Made by a program: the position numbers and the translations under genes. A model generated the notes under the pieces. The model saw nothing but the letters and a program-made list of their open reading frames with translations, was not told the origin of the DNA and did no database searches. This document shows, piece by piece, positions 20,107 to 29,580 of a stretch of DNA of 51,993 nt (position 1 is its first letter; each line of letters opens with the position of its first letter). The DNA is taken from NCBI GenBank assembly GCA_017656265.1, contig JACDOD010000016.1, positions 1-51,993 on the forward strand, in the 5' to 3' direction. The stretch comes from Bacillaceae bacterium. Lineage in GTDB: Bacteria; Bacillota; Bacilli; Bacillales; Alkalibacillaceae.

Positions 20107-20139
20107 GAAGTCTAATCACCAAAGATTAGGCTTCTTTTT
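20107..20139 (+). terminator. spoVG terminator
   Basis: GAAGTCTAATC (20107-20117) pairs with GATTAGGCTTC (20124-20134) over a 6-nt loop and runs into TTTTTA. Confidence 0.92.
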
Positions 20140-20746
20140 ATGCCTGAAAATATAATTGGAAAAATGATTCAAGTATTTATATAGTTTCTTCTTTTGGATC
20201 CACCCCCTGAATGTCGATATCTGAACTCTTATGATTTTCATATTCGAATCATTCTTTAGATCGCCTCTAATCACTTCTGTCTATTTCCTTTTTTGGCGTC
20301 TTTCATCCCATTATAAAAGTGTACTAAGTAAGGGAGGGATAGCCTCCTCGGTGTCCTCCAGCAGTCTTCGGAGCTAAACGGGGCACTTACGCTTTTCTTT
20401 ATTTGTCCAGCTCCAGTGCCCAACTCCTCGAGCTGCTTCGGCCCCCCTGCGGCGGCGACAGCCTCCTCGGTGGTCCTCCAGCAGTCTTCGGAGCTAAACA
20501 GGGCACTTGCGCTTTTCTTTGTTTGTCCAGCTCCAGTGCCCAGCTCCTCGAGCTGCTTCGGCCCCCCTGCGGCGGCGACAGCCTCCTCGGTGGTCCTCCA
20601 GCAGTTTTCGGAGCTAAACGGGGCACTTACGCTTTTCTTTATTTTTGAAATAATTTTTGAAATATTCGGTTTCTATAGGTTCTTTATTGAAATCAAAGGG
20701 GATTTAAGATATATTCGTAATGGACATTAAGGATGGAGGGTATCGA
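20140..20746. other. gene-free region with tandem type A repeats before glmU
   Basis: About 600 bases without a credible gene. 20140-20335 is AT-rich and unremarkable. 20340-20640 is the tandem repeat block. 20641-20746 is AT-rich and carries the glmU ribosome site. ORFs of 75-104 codons on both strands across the repeats (repetitive, Ser/Pro/Gly-rich, without ribosome sites) are rejected as coding. Confidence 0.75.
20341..20640. repeat. tandem 120-bp type A repeat, 2.5 units
   Basis: Two full units (20401-20520 and 20521-20640) differ at only a few positions. They are preceded by the right half of a third (20341-20400), so the period is 120 bp. Each unit runs from TTTGTCCAGCTCCAGTGCCCA through CTGCTTCGGCCCCCCTGCGG and ACAGCCTCCTCGGTGGTCC to GGGGCACTTACGCTTTTCTTT. 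Related single copies lie at 11285-11392 and 13761-13878, all in the same orientation. The units are GC-rich with many internal complementary blocks (CGAGCTGC, GGAGC, CAGCAG). Confidence 0.93.
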
Positions 20747-22126
20747 ATGACCAGGCGTTTTGCGATTGTTTTAGCTGCAGGGCAAGGGACGAGAATGAAG
20801 TCTTCTCTGTATAAAGTGCTGCATCCTGTCTGCGGCAAGCCTATGGTACAGCATGTGGTAGATCAGCTGAAACCCCTTCAGCTGGATGCCGTTGTGACAG
20901 TAGTAGGTTTTGGAGCAGATCGAGTGAAAGAACAATTAGGAGATTCCACCAGTTATGTAATACAGGAAGAACAGCTTGGAACAGGTCATGCAGTGATGCA
21001 GGCAGCCCAGGAACTAGAAAACAAAGAAGGTACGACTGTTGTTGTTTGTGGAGATACACCGCTTCTTACTTCAGAAACCATGGAAGCGCTTTTACAGCAT
21101 CATGAACAGACACAGGCCAAAGTGACCATATTAACTGCGGAAAACTCCAGCCCTGATGGTTACGGAAGAATTGTACGCAATACACAAAATGTAGTGGAAA
21201 AAATTGTTGAGCACAAAGACGCTACCGAAGAAGAGCGGAAAATAACAGAAATCAATACAGGAACTTATTGTTTTGATAACCAGGCATTGTTTCAGGTTCT
21301 AAAGCATGTATCAAATGATAACGCTCAAGGGGAATACTATTTACCGGATGTCATCGAAATTTTAAAAGGCCAGGGTGAAAAAATTGCTGCCTATCGAACC
21401 AATGACTTTGAAGAAACCATTGGCGTAAATGATCGGGTAGCCCTATCACGCGCTGAACAAATCATGAGAAAACGAATCAATGAACGTCATATGAAAAACG
21501 GAGTTACCCTTATTGATCCTGAACATACGTATATTGGTGCTGATGTAGAAATTGAACAGGATGTGACCATTTATCCTGGCAGTATGATTGAAGGAGATAC
21601 AACCATAAAGACCGGAGCGGTCATTGGCCCAAACAGTGAAATCAAAAACTGTGAGATTGGCGAACAGACAGTGATCAAGCAAAGCGTAGCCCATGACAGC
21701 AAAATTGGCGCAAGAGTCAATATTGGTCCTTTTGCTCATATTCGTCCTCTTTCAGATATTCACGATGATGTAAAAATTGGAAACTTTGTAGAAGTGAAGA
21801 AATCGATCGTTGAAGAAGGAAGTAAAGCGTCCCATCTCAGCTACATCGGAGATGCGGAAATAGGAAAAGGAGTTAACATTGGCTGTGGAACCATCACAGT
21901 TAATTACGACGGAGAACGCAAATATAAAACCATTATAGAAGATGATGCTTTTATCGGCTGTAATTCGAACCTGGTTGCTCCTGTTACTGTTAAGCGAGGT
22001 TCTTATGTTGCTGCCGGGTCTACCATCACAAAAGATGTTCCAGAGAAAGCTCTATCGATTGCGCGTTCCCGCCAGGTAAATAAAGAAGGTTATGCAGACA
22101 AACTAAAAAAGATGAAAAAAGATTAA
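20747..22126 (+). CDS. glmU: Bifunctional UDP-GlcNAc pyrophosphorylase / GlcN-1-P N-acetyltransferase
   Basis: A 459-residue enzyme that makes UDP-N-acetylglucosamine for peptidoglycan and teichoic acid synthesis. The N-terminal uridyltransferase domain has [11 protein letters not shown] at residues 9-19. The C-terminal left-handed beta-helix (from about residue 255) has repeated hexapeptides and the acetyltransferase segment GNFVEVKKS...SHLSYIGDA near residue 350. ATG 20747 is preferred over 20720: it lies 6 bases after GGATGGAGGG and [12 protein letters not shown] aligns with B. subtilis GcaD. Followed by prs 17 bases later. Confidence 0.97.
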   Translation: MTRRFAIVLAAGQGTRMKSSLYKVLHPVCGKPMVQHVVDQLKPLQLDAVVTVVGFGADRVKEQLGDSTSYVIQEEQLGTGHAVMQAAQELENKEGTTVVVCGDTPLLTSETMEALLQHHEQTQAKVTILTAENSSPDGYGRIVRNTQNVVEKIVEHKDATEEERKITEINTGTYCFDNQALFQVLKHVSNDNAQGEYYLPDVIEILKGQGEKIAAYRTNDFEETIGVNDRVALSRAEQIMRKRINERHMKNGVTLIDPEHTYIGADVEIEQDVTIYPGSMIEGDTTIKTGAVIGPNSEIKNCEIGEQTVIKQSVAHDSKIGARVNIGPFAHIRPLSDIHDDVKIGNFVEVKKSIVEEGSKASHLSYIGDAEIGKGVNIGCGTITVNYDGERKYKTIIEDDAFIGCNSNLVAPVTVKRGSYVAAGSTITKDVPEKALSIARSRQVNKEGYADKLKKMKKD

Positions 22127-22143
22127 TGGAGGTTTTTCTAACC

Positions 22144-23097
22144 ATGTCTAATCATTATCAAGACCCGTCGTTAAAAGTGTTTAGTTTAAACTCAAACCCG
22201 GAGCTGGCGAAGGAAATTGCGAGCAATATTGGCGTGGAATTAGGCAAATGTACTGTATCGAGGTTCAGTGATGGAGAAATTCAGATCAATATTGAAGAGA
22301 GTATTCGGGGCTGTGATGTGTATGTGGTTCAGTCGACGAGCCAGCCTGTTAATGAACACATGATGGAACTGTTAATCATGATTGATGCTCTGAAACGGGC
22401 TTCTGCCAAAACGATTAACATTGTGATGCCTTATTACGGATATGCTCGTCAGGACCGTAAAGCAAGAGCCCGTGAGCCGATTACAGCTAAACTGGTTGCA
22501 AACTTATTGCAGACAGCGGGAGCAACACGGGTGATTATGTTGGATTTGCATGCTCCACAAATTCAAGGATTTTATGATATTCCAATCGATCATCTTGTGG
22601 GTGTGCCAATTCTGTCCGAGTACTTTGAGAAGAAAAACTTTGATGATGTCGTAGTGGTGTCACCGGACCACGGCGGGGTTACACGGGCAAGAAAAATGGC
22701 TGATCGCTTAAAAGCACCGATTGCCATTATCGACAAACGCCGTCCGCGTCCAAATGTGGCTGAAGTGATGAATATTGTTGGAAATATTGAGGGCAAAACA
22801 GCGATTATTATTGACGATATTATTGACACAGCCGGCACGATCACCCTTGCTGCCAATGCATTGATTGAAAATGGTGCTAAAGAAGTGTATGCATGCTGTA
22901 CACACCCTGTACTTTCAGGTCCAGCCATTGAGCGCATTGAAAATTCAAAGATCACGGAGTTAGTTGTCACTAATACGATTCCGCTTCCTGAGGAAAAGCA
23001 GATTGATAAAATCACTCAGCTATCTGTCGGTGAGCTGATCAGCGAAGCCATCATGCGGGTGCATGAACGTAAATCCATCAGCGTATTGTTTGATTAA
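22144..23097 (+). CDS. prs: Ribose-phosphate pyrophosphokinase
   Basis: A 317-residue class I PRPP synthetase that forms PRPP from ribose-5-phosphate and ATP for purine, pyrimidine, histidine and tryptophan synthesis. Visible motifs are [17 protein letters not shown], the [18 protein letters not shown] metal/flexible region near residue 133, [13 protein letters not shown] near 173 and the PRPP loop [13 protein letters not shown] near 222. GGAGGT lies 10 bases before the ATG. Co-transcribed with glmU as in B. subtilis. Its product PRPP is the effector of PurR, encoded nearby. Confidence 0.98.
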   Translation: MSNHYQDPSLKVFSLNSNPELAKEIASNIGVELGKCTVSRFSDGEIQINIEESIRGCDVYVVQSTSQPVNEHMMELLIMIDALKRASAKTINIVMPYYGYARQDRKARAREPITAKLVANLLQTAGATRVIMLDLHAPQIQGFYDIPIDHLVGVPILSEYFEKKNFDDVVVVSPDHGGVTRARKMADRLKAPIAIIDKRRPRPNVAEVMNIVGNIEGKTAIIIDDIIDTAGTITLAANALIENGAKEVYACCTHPVLSGPAIERIENSKITELVVTNTIPLPEEKQIDKITQLSVGELISEAIMRVHERKSISVLFD

Positions 23098-23119
23098 TCT
23101 AAAAAAATTCAGAAAACAT

Positions 23120-23145
23120 GTTTAATCACTCTCCATTCAGGGAAT
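23120..23145 (+). promoter_or_regulatory. sigB general-stress promoter of ctc
   Basis: GTTTAA (23120-23125), 14 bases, GGGAAT (23140-23145) is a full match to the sigB consensus GTTTAA-N12-15-GGGWAT. It is located 48 bases before ctc, the classic sigB-dependent gene of B. subtilis. The window itself does not include the sigB operon. Confidence 0.85.
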
Positions 23146-23192
23146 GTATTCATAGTAGATGTTTTATTACTCGGATGGAGGGTGATTTTTTA

Positions 23193-23813
23193 ATGCCAGC
23201 AAAAATTAAGGCAAAAAAACGAGAAGATTTGACCCGCTCGAATACGAAAGAATTGCGCGAACAAGGTCAGGTACCGGCAGTTGTATATGGAAAGAAAAAG
23301 GAACCGGCAACCGTATCTGTAGACAGCATGGAGTTAATTAAAACGGTTCGCCAGGAAGGGAAAAATGCAGTTTTTTTACTGGAAATTGATGGTGGAAATA
23401 CGATGCAGGTCATGCTTCATGATTACCAGGCGGATCCAATAAAAGATGAACTTATTCATGCAGACTTTTATTTAGTGGACATGTCAGCAACCGTAGATGT
23501 GGAAGTTGCTATTCACCTTGATGGAGAAGCAACAGGGGCAAAGAACGGAGGAGTACTGCAGCAGACACTGCGTGAATTAAACGTTCGGGCCAAACCGGAT
23601 GATATACCGGAAGAAATTCGGATTGATGTATCAAAACTGGAAATTGGCGATAGTGTTACCGTCGGCGATTTAAAACAGGAAAGCGGTTATGAAATTCTGG
23701 ATGATGATGATCGCACGATCGTAACTGTTCTGCCACCGCAAAATCAGGAAAAAGCGGATGATGAGGGGGAAGATCCTCAAGAACCTGAAGCGATACATGG
23801 CGGAGAGGAATAA
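23193..23813 (+). CDS. ctc: General stress protein Ctc, ribosomal protein bL25 family
   Basis: A 206-residue two-domain bL25/Ctc protein. The N-terminal L25 domain (about 1-95, with LREQGQVPAVVYGKKKEP) binds 5S rRNA. The C-terminal TL5-like domain (about 96-185) is followed by an acidic tail. It is incorporated into 50S subunits under stress. ATG 23193 follows GGAGGGTGA; in-frame codons back to 23118 overlap the sigB promoter and are rejected. Its promoter, terminator and spacing make it a single-gene unit. Confidence 0.95.
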   Translation: MPAKIKAKKREDLTRSNTKELREQGQVPAVVYGKKKEPATVSVDSMELIKTVRQEGKNAVFLLEIDGGNTMQVMLHDYQADPIKDELIHADFYLVDMSATVDVEVAIHLDGEATGAKNGGVLQQTLRELNVRAKPDDIPEEIRIDVSKLEIGDSVTVGDLKQESGYEILDDDDRTIVTVLPPQNQEKADDEGEDPQEPEAIHGGEE

Positions 23814-23832
23814 AATAAAAGCTGGATTTGTC

Positions 23833-23878
23833 AAGGGGCTGTCTACTGGTTGTTAACCAGAAGACGCCCTTATTTTTT
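23833..23878 (+). terminator. ctc terminator
   Basis: AAGGG...GTCT (33-44 of this line, 23833-23844) pairs with AGAC-GCCCTT (23862-23871) with an inner CTGGTT/AACCAG hairpin, then TATTTTTTG. Confidence 0.8.
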
Positions 23879-24072
23879 GCCAAAATTTCAAGTTCATTTT
23901 TGCGATTCGTTGAGCAAAGCATTTAATAAGGTTAAATGAGAGCACGAGCACGGTTTGGATCGTTATGATAAATTAATTACGACAGTAGAGTTCGAAATTT
24001 TTTGCCTGGCCGTTTTTTCTGGTAAAATGGTTGACGTGTAATAAGGTATATAAAAAGGAGTCTGGCATAAAA

Positions 24073-24630
24073 ATGAAATGTATCGTAGGTCTTGGGAACC
24101 CAGGGTTAAAATATGAAAAGACAAGGCATAACATTGGTTTCATGGTAATTGATGAACTTTTGAAGCGGCACCAATGGAAGTTGGATAAAGATAAATTCAG
24201 AGCCCTTTATACAATCGAGACATATAATGGGGAAAAGATGATGCTTGTGAAACCTCAGACATATATGAATTTGTCGGGTGAAGCCGTACGGCCTTTGCTT
24301 GAATATTATGATGCTGATATAGATGATTTATTAGTTATATACGATGATCTGGACTTGCCTCCCGGAAAAATAAGGCTCCGTCAGAAAGGCGGGCATGGAG
24401 GACATAATGGAATACGTAACATCATTGATCAGTTGGATACCAAATCATTTAAACGGATTCGAATTGGGGTGGGCAAGCCTGAACAGCCGCTATCGGTAGT
24501 TGACTATGTATTAGGTGAATTTTCAGCTAAAGAACAGCCGCTTATAGAAGAAAGTATTGTAAAAGCGGCTGATGCCTGTGAAGAATGGACGACGAAATCT
24601 TTTCCGGAAGTGATGAATATTTTTAATTAG
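24073..24630 (+). CDS. pth: Peptidyl-tRNA hydrolase
   Basis: A 185-residue Pth enzyme (SpoVC) that releases peptides from drop-off peptidyl-tRNA. Active-site residues are visible: Asn9 and His19 in GLGNPGLKYEKTRHNIG, Asn68 region in KPQTYMNLSG, and the catalytic Asp in IYDDLDLPPGKIR. ATG with AAAAGGAG 12 bases upstream, somewhat long. An extended -10 (TGG-TAAAAT, 24020-24028) probably starts its transcript. Followed by fin. Confidence 0.97.
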   Translation: MKCIVGLGNPGLKYEKTRHNIGFMVIDELLKRHQWKLDKDKFRALYTIETYNGEKMMLVKPQTYMNLSGEAVRPLLEYYDADIDDLLVIYDDLDLPPGKIRLRQKGGHGGHNGIRNIIDQLDTKSFKRIRIGVGKPEQPLSVVDYVLGEFSAKEQPLIEESIVKAADACEEWTTKSFPEVMNIFN

Positions 24631-24636
24631 CATGTG

Positions 24637-24666
24637 GAATAACCTGTTCCTTCTCGGGGCAAACTA
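24637..24666 (+). promoter_or_regulatory. candidate sigF promoter of fin
   Basis: GAATA (24637-24641), 15 bases, GGGCAAACTA (24657-24666). The -10 fits GGnnAnAnTW perfectly and the -35 differs from GYATA at one base. B. subtilis fin is a sigF gene. Spacing to the fin start is 33 bases. Confidence 0.6.
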
Positions 24667-24699
24667 GAATATGATTTTATGTCCTGGGGAGGGTCCATA

Positions 24700-24930
24700 A
24701 TGGCTATTATTTACCGCTGTCATCACTGTCACCGATTGGTTGGCAGACTGGAACAGCCATATTTAGAAGAAGAGCAGCTGGGACTGGATCAGCTGACTTT
24801 TGAAGAACGAAGAGAATTAATCAAACATACAGATAATGGAGATATCGAAATTAAGACCATTTGTGAGTTTTGTCAGGATGCACTAGACAGAAACCCTTTT
24901 TATCATGAATTAGATACATTTATTCAATAA
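24700..24930 (+). CDS. fin: Anti-sigma factor Fin (YabK)
   Basis: A 76-residue zinc-ribbon protein. CHHC near residues 8-11 and CEFC near residues 56-59 give two CxxC pairs. The tail LDRNPFYHELDTFIQ is the family signature. In B. subtilis Fin binds RNA polymerase core and inhibits sigF, helping the switch from sigF to sigG in the forespore. ATG 24700, not the earlier in-frame ATG 24679, because GGGGAGGG lies at the right distance and MAIIYRC matches the known N-terminus. Placed between pth and mfd as in B. subtilis. Confidence 0.92.
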   Translation: MAIIYRCHHCHRLVGRLEQPYLEEEQLGLDQLTFEERRELIKHTDNGDIEIKTICEFCQDALDRNPFYHELDTFIQ

Positions 24931-25081
24931 GGGAATCCCATACAAGTACCGGCGATGTCCGATCGTAATCAGCAATGACGGATAGAAACGTGAAGTTGGT
25001 GATTCGATTCACTCTGAATAATCCTCAGATTCCGGGCATCGTATTTTTGTATTGGGAGAGGAACTTAAGGGGGAGAAGAGG

Positions 25082-28000
25082 TTGCAAGGGTTAAAGAATT
25101 ATCTCAAAAAACAGGATGATATTCATTCGATTATTTCCGGTCTTTCAACAGGAATGCAGGAGCAGCTTGTTTCAGGCTTAACAGGGACGGCACGCAGCTT
25201 GTTTATATCCCTTTTGGATGAAACTATGGATCGCCCAATGCTGGTTGTTACCCATCATTTAACCCAGGCGCAGAGGCTCTATGAAGATTTGCTGGAATTA
25301 AGCGGCGACGATCAGGTTTACCTGTATCCGGTTAATGAGCTGATGGCTTCCGAGATAGCCATCGCAAGTCCAGAGTTAAAAAGCCAGCGCCTGGATTCCC
25401 TCAATCAATGGGTCAAGCATAAAAAAGGCATCTTAATTGCTCCTGTGGCAGCACTAAAACGGATACTTCCCCCTGTTTCTCACTGGGAAAAAAATCAAAT
25501 ACATATCAGTCTTGGATCGACCATTGATATTGATAAAACGCTGAAAACCCTTATTGATATGGGGTACAGACGGGAAGAAATGGTCATGACACCAGGAGAA
25601 TTCAGTGTCCGCGGGGGAATTATTGATATTTATTCTTTAACAGAAGAAAGTCCTGTGCGAATTGAATTGTTTGATGATGAGGTAGATTCCATCCGACGCT
25701 TTGATCCGGAAAGCCAGCGTTCACTGGATAAGATTGAGCAATTTACTGTGGGACCTGCTGAAGAATTAATGGTTTCTGATGAGGATTACTCCAGGGCCAT
25801 ACAGAGGCTGGAAGAGGCTTTACAAACGACCCTGCAAAAAATGAAAAAAGGGACAGAAAAAGAACAGCTGGTTGAAAACATTGAACATGATATGGAACGC
25901 CTAAGGAACCGGGAACGTTTCCAGGAAATGCACAAGTATGTTTCCCTGTTTTATGATCAGCCTGCTAGTTTAATAGACTTTCTACCGGACAATGGGGTAA
26001 TCATTTTAGATGAAATGAGCCGTATTCAGGAAACGGCCGCCCAGCTGGACCGGGAGGAGGCTGAGTGGATTCAGAGTCTCCTGGAAGGACATCAAATGGT
26101 CAGGGGCATCAGCACGTCATTAGACTGGCAGGACGTATTAACTAAAATGAAACATCAGAAGTTGTATTTATCTGTGTTCCTCCGTCATATTCCGAATACC
26201 CAGCCTGAAAATATCGTCAATCTTTCCTGCCGTGCTATGCAGCAGTTCCATGGTCAGATGAACCTGCTCAAAAATGAAATGAAACGCTGGGAAAAAGGAA
26301 ACTTTTCTGTATTTATTGTTGCCCCGAACAAACAAAGAATGGAAAAGGTTCAGTCTGTTCTGGATGATTATGGAATGGAAGCGGCAACCGGCAATCAGGA
26401 ATTGGAGCCGCCTTTTTCACTGCCGGTGATCATCGAAGGGAATATTCATGGCGGGTTTGAAATGCCTCTATATAAAATAGCTGTACTAACAGAACAGGAG
26501 CTATTTAAAAAGAAAACCACCCGCCCGAAGCGGAAACAGAAGATTTCCAATGCTGAGCGGATCAAAAACTATCAGGAATTAAAAGTCGGCGATTATGTGG
26601 TGCACTCAAGCCATGGAATCGGAAAATATCTGGGAATTGAGACCCTTGAAATAAATGGAAACCATAAGGATTACATGCTCATCAAATACTCGGGTAATGA
26701 TAAGCTTTACGTTCCAATAGATCAGATCGATCTTGTTCAAAAATATGTAGGTTCTGAAGGAAAAGAGCCGAAATTATATAAACTGGGCGGCAGTGAGTGG
26801 AAAAAGGTTAAAAAGCGGGTACAGTCTTCTGTAGAGGATATTGCTGATGATTTAATTAAGCTTTATGCCGAGCGGGAGGCATCAAAAGGTTTTGCTTTCG
26901 CAAAGGATTCAGATCTCCAGCAGGAATTTGAAGCGGCCTTTGCCTATCAGGAAACGGAGGATCAGCTCCGCTGTATCGAAGAAGTGAAAAAAGATATGGA
27001 AAAACCGCGCCCGATGGATCGATTGTTATGCGGGGATGTAGGGTATGGAAAAACCGAAGTGGCAATCAGGGCAGCTTTTAAGGCTGTACTGGATGAAAAA
27101 CAGGTAGCTGTGCTGGTGCCTACGACGATCTTAGCTCAACAGCACTTTGAAACGTTTCAGGATCGGTTTCAGGACTTTGGGGTAAAAATTGGGTTATTGA
27201 GCCGTTTCCGATCCCGAAAACAGCAGAAGGAAACCATTGATCAGATGAAAAAAGGGTTAGTTGATATCGTGATTGGGACCCACCGGCTATTATCAGGCGA
27301 TGTGGCGTTTAAAGATTTAGGTCTTTTGATTGTGGATGAAGAACAGCGCTTTGGTGTAAAACATAAAGAAAAAATTAAACAGATGAAAACCAATGTTGAT
27401 GTCCTGACCTTGACAGCCACCCCAATTCCAAGAACACTGCACATGTCGATGCTCGGTGTCAGGGATCTCTCTGTAATCGAAACACCACCGGAAAACCGGT
27501 TCCCGATTCAAACCTATGTGATTGAGTATAACCCTGTGTTTATCCGGGAAGCCATTGAACGGGAACTGTCCCGGGGCGGACAAGTATTTTTTCTTTACAA
27601 TCGGGTTGAGAATATTGAACGGATGGCCGAAGAGATTGCCTCCCTTGTGGAGGATGCCAGAGTGACGTATGCCCATGGCCAGATGAATGAAACTGAATTA
27701 GAAAATGTCATGTTTAATTTTCTGGAAGGACAGTATGATGTGCTGGTCAGTACGACGATTATTGAGACAGGTGTAGATATTCCGAACGTCAACACACTGA
27801 TTGTTTATGATGCTGATAAAATGGGCTTGAGCCAGCTTTATCAGCTGCGGGGGCGGGTTGGCCGCTCCAACCGGGTGGCTTACGCTTATTTTACCTATCA
27901 GAAGGATAAAGTATTGTCAGAAGTGGCAGAGAAGAGACTGCAGGCTATCAAAGAGTTTACCGAACTGGGGTCAGGCTTCAAAATTGCCATGCGTGATTTA

Positions 28001-28618
28001 TCCATCAGGGGAGCCGGAAACCTCCTTGGAGCCGAACAGCATGGATTTATTGACTCAGTTGGATTCGATATGTACTCCCAGATGCTGAAAGATGCCATTG
28101 ATGCAAGAAAAGAAGGAAAAACTTATGAAGAATCCAAACCGTTTGAGCCGGAGCTAACCCTTGATCTCGATGCATATATTCCATCCTCTTATATTGAGGA
28201 TGAACGGCAGAAAATCGATATGTATAAACAGTTTCAGGCCATACGAACGATGGAAGACATCTATGAACTGCAGGAAGAATTGATTGACCGTTTCGGCGAC
28301 TATCCGAGTGAAGTAGGGCAACTGTTTCAAGTTTCACGGATAAAAATGTTTGCCAGAAGAGAAGGGATCGAATCCATCACCGAACAAAAAATGAAAATAG
28401 AATGTCTCATGACGGAAGAAGAAAGCCAGACAGTGGACGGGGCAAAATTATTTGAACTGTCAAATGAATACCACCGTATGATCCAACTTGGGACAGAAGA
28501 TATGAAGCTGAAAATCGTCTTTAAGCTGGACCGCAGCCAATATCCAAAAAGGTATGACCTGCTGGAGGAATTTTTATCCCGCCTGCAGGAAGTAAAAGGA
28601 ACAAAAGAAATAAAATAA
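25082..28618 (+). CDS. mfd: Transcription-repair coupling factor
   Basis: A 1178-residue DNA translocase that pushes stalled RNA polymerase off DNA and recruits UvrA. In order: an N-terminal UvrB-like module (YPVNELMASEIAIASPELK near residue 82), a CarD-like RNA-polymerase-interacting domain (VGDYVVHSSHGIGKYLG near 500), helicase motifs with Walker A GDVGYGKTE (Lys657) and DEEQ at 752-755, a QLRGRVGRS motif VI near 920, and the C-terminal TRCF domain. TTG 25082 is preferred to TTG 25052: AAGGGGGAG precedes it and the length then equals that of B. subtilis Mfd. Confidence 0.97.
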   Translation: MQGLKNYLKKQDDIHSIISGLSTGMQEQLVSGLTGTARSLFISLLDETMDRPMLVVTHHLTQAQRLYEDLLELSGDDQVYLYPVNELMASEIAIASPELKSQRLDSLNQWVKHKKGILIAPVAALKRILPPVSHWEKNQIHISLGSTIDIDKTLKTLIDMGYRREEMVMTPGEFSVRGGIIDIYSLTEESPVRIELFDDEVDSIRRFDPESQRSLDKIEQFTVGPAEELMVSDEDYSRAIQRLEEALQTTLQKMKKGTEKEQLVENIEHDMERLRNRERFQEMHKYVSLFYDQPASLIDFLPDNGVIILDEMSRIQETAAQLDREEAEWIQSLLEGHQMVRGISTSLDWQDVLTKMKHQKLYLSVFLRHIPNTQPENIVNLSCRAMQQFHGQMNLLKNEMKRWEKGNFSVFIVAPNKQRMEKVQSVLDDYGMEAATGNQELEPPFSLPVIIEGNIHGGFEMPLYKIAVLTEQELFKKKTTRPKRKQKISNAERIKNYQELKVGDYVVHSSHGIGKYLGIETLEINGNHKDYMLIKYSGNDKLYVPIDQIDLVQKYVGSEGKEPKLYKLGGSEWKKVKKRVQSSVEDIADDLIKLYAEREASKGFAFAKDSDLQQEFEAAFAYQETEDQLRCIEEVKKDMEKPRPMDRLLCGDVGYGKTEVAIRAAFKAVLDEKQVAVLVPTTILAQQHFETFQDRFQDFGVKIGLLSRFRSRKQQKETIDQMKKGLVDIVIGTHRLLSGDVAFKDLGLLIVDEEQRFGVKHKEKIKQMKTNVDVLTLTATPIPRTLHMSMLGVRDLSVIETPPENRFPIQTYVIEYNPVFIREAIERELSRGGQVFFLYNRVENIERMAEEIASLVEDARVTYAHGQMNETELENVMFNFLEGQYDVLVSTTIIETGVDIPNVNTLIVYDADKMGLSQLYQLRGRVGRSNRVAYAYFTYQKDKVLSEVAEKRLQAIKEFTELGSGFKIAMRDLSIRGAGNLLGAEQHGFIDSVGFDMYSQMLKDAIDARKEGKTYEESKPFEPELTLDLDAYIPSSYIEDERQKIDMYKQFQAIRTMEDIYELQEELIDRFGDYPSEVGQLFQVSRIKMFARREGIESITEQKMKIECLMTEEESQTVDGAKLFELSNEYHRMIQLGTEDMKLKIVFKLDRSQYPKRYDLLEEFLSRLQEVKGTKEIK

Positions 28619-28633
28619 CGGTCTTAAAGCAAG

Positions 28634-28669
28634 GAACCTTTTCGAACATTGTAGAAAAGGTTCTTTTTG
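28634..28669 (+). terminator. mfd terminator
   Basis: GAACCTTTTC (28634-28643) pairs perfectly with GAAAAGGTTC (28654-28663), followed by TTTTT. Confidence 0.92.
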
Positions 28670-29033
28670 AATGATTGAAAAAAGAGGAACATAAGCAGAG
28701 AATGGGAAAGCCGCTGATTTTTTGCTGGTGATGTGAAAATGTCAGATGGATGTATATCTGGAAAAACGGAGTGAACACTATCTGGTAACACCCGGGGAAC
28801 TGACAATCATCTAAAAAAGACTGCTGGTGTGTATATCATCACCATTCCTGGGTGTGAGAAGTGACAGGCAGCAATACCTTTGATGACAGCCCTTTCTTTC
28901 GCATGAAAATTATTGTTAAGGTGTATAGTTTTTTCGTTATGTCAGATACTATTTGTACAAACTGGTGATTAAAGAAATAGGTACGTGAATCACCATCAGA
29001 AAGAACATCAAAGAAAGCGAGGAATTCAAAAAC
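28670..29033 (+). promoter_or_regulatory. spoVT upstream region with candidate sigG promoter and leader hairpin
   Basis: 28670-28920 holds no gene that can be supported. GTATA (28923-28927), 17 bases, GATACTA (28945-28951) fits sigG (GMATR, CATnHTA) with minor departures; spoVT is a sigG gene in B. subtilis. In the resulting leader TGGTGATT (28963-28970) pairs with AATCACCA (28988-28995), an 8-bp hairpin that does not include the ribosome site. Confidence 0.55.
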
Positions 29034-29567
29034 ATGAAGGCAACAGGAATTGTTCGTCGGATCGATGACCTGGGAAGAGTAGTTGTTCCAAAGGAAATAC
29101 GAAGAACATTGCGGATTAGAGAAGGAGATCCACTGGAAATCTTCGTGGATCGTGAAGGCGAAGTCATTTTAAAAAAATATTCTCCTATTAATGAGCTTGG
29201 TGATTTTGCCCAGGAATATGCCGAGGCACTATTTGATTCTATAGGACAGGTTGTTCTGGTTTCGGATCGTGATGAGTTTATAGCTGTTGCAGGCACTTCT
29301 AAAAAGGAATACTTAAATAAAAAAGTCGGTGCTATCATTGAACGGGTTATGGAAGATCGGACTATAAAAGTGGAAAAAAACGAAAGCTCAGTGGAAATAG
29401 TAGATGGAAACGAAGAAACGGTTGCATCTTATGTCATGTCACCTATTGTAGCAAATGGAGATCCTGTTGGCTGTGTCATTATGATTTCAAAGGATGCTGC
29501 TGTTGGAGATGTGGAACAGAAAGCAGCTGAAACAGCTTCTGGCTTCCTTGCAAGACAAATGGAATAG
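29034..29567 (+). CDS. spoVT: Stage V sporulation protein T (forespore regulator)
   Basis: A 177-residue regulator. An AbrB-type swapped-hairpin DNA-binding domain (residues 1-50, KATGIVRRIDDLGRVVVPKE) is joined to a GAF-like domain (about 55-177, with QVVLVSDRDEFIAVAGTS and NGDPVGCVIMIS). SpoVT tunes sigG-dependent genes in the forespore and affects germination. It differs from AbrB (8538) by the added sensor domain. GCGAGGAATT precedes the ATG. Monocistronic, between terminators. Confidence 0.97.
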   Translation: MKATGIVRRIDDLGRVVVPKEIRRTLRIREGDPLEIFVDREGEVILKKYSPINELGDFAQEYAEALFDSIGQVVLVSDRDEFIAVAGTSKKEYLNKKVGAIIERVMEDRTIKVEKNESSVEIVDGNEETVASYVMSPIVANGDPVGCVIMISKDAAVGDVEQKAAETASGFLARQME

Positions 29568-29580
29568 ATCTGTCGATTTC

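Noticed and set aside
20341-20640. Tandem array considered as CRISPR
   Set aside because: The repeat unit is 120 bp without variable spacers and there are no cas genes.
20399-20730. Repetitive ORFs of 75-104 codons over the tandem repeat
   Set aside because: An open frame follows automatically because the 120-bp unit is a multiple of three; there are no ribosome sites and both strands are open.
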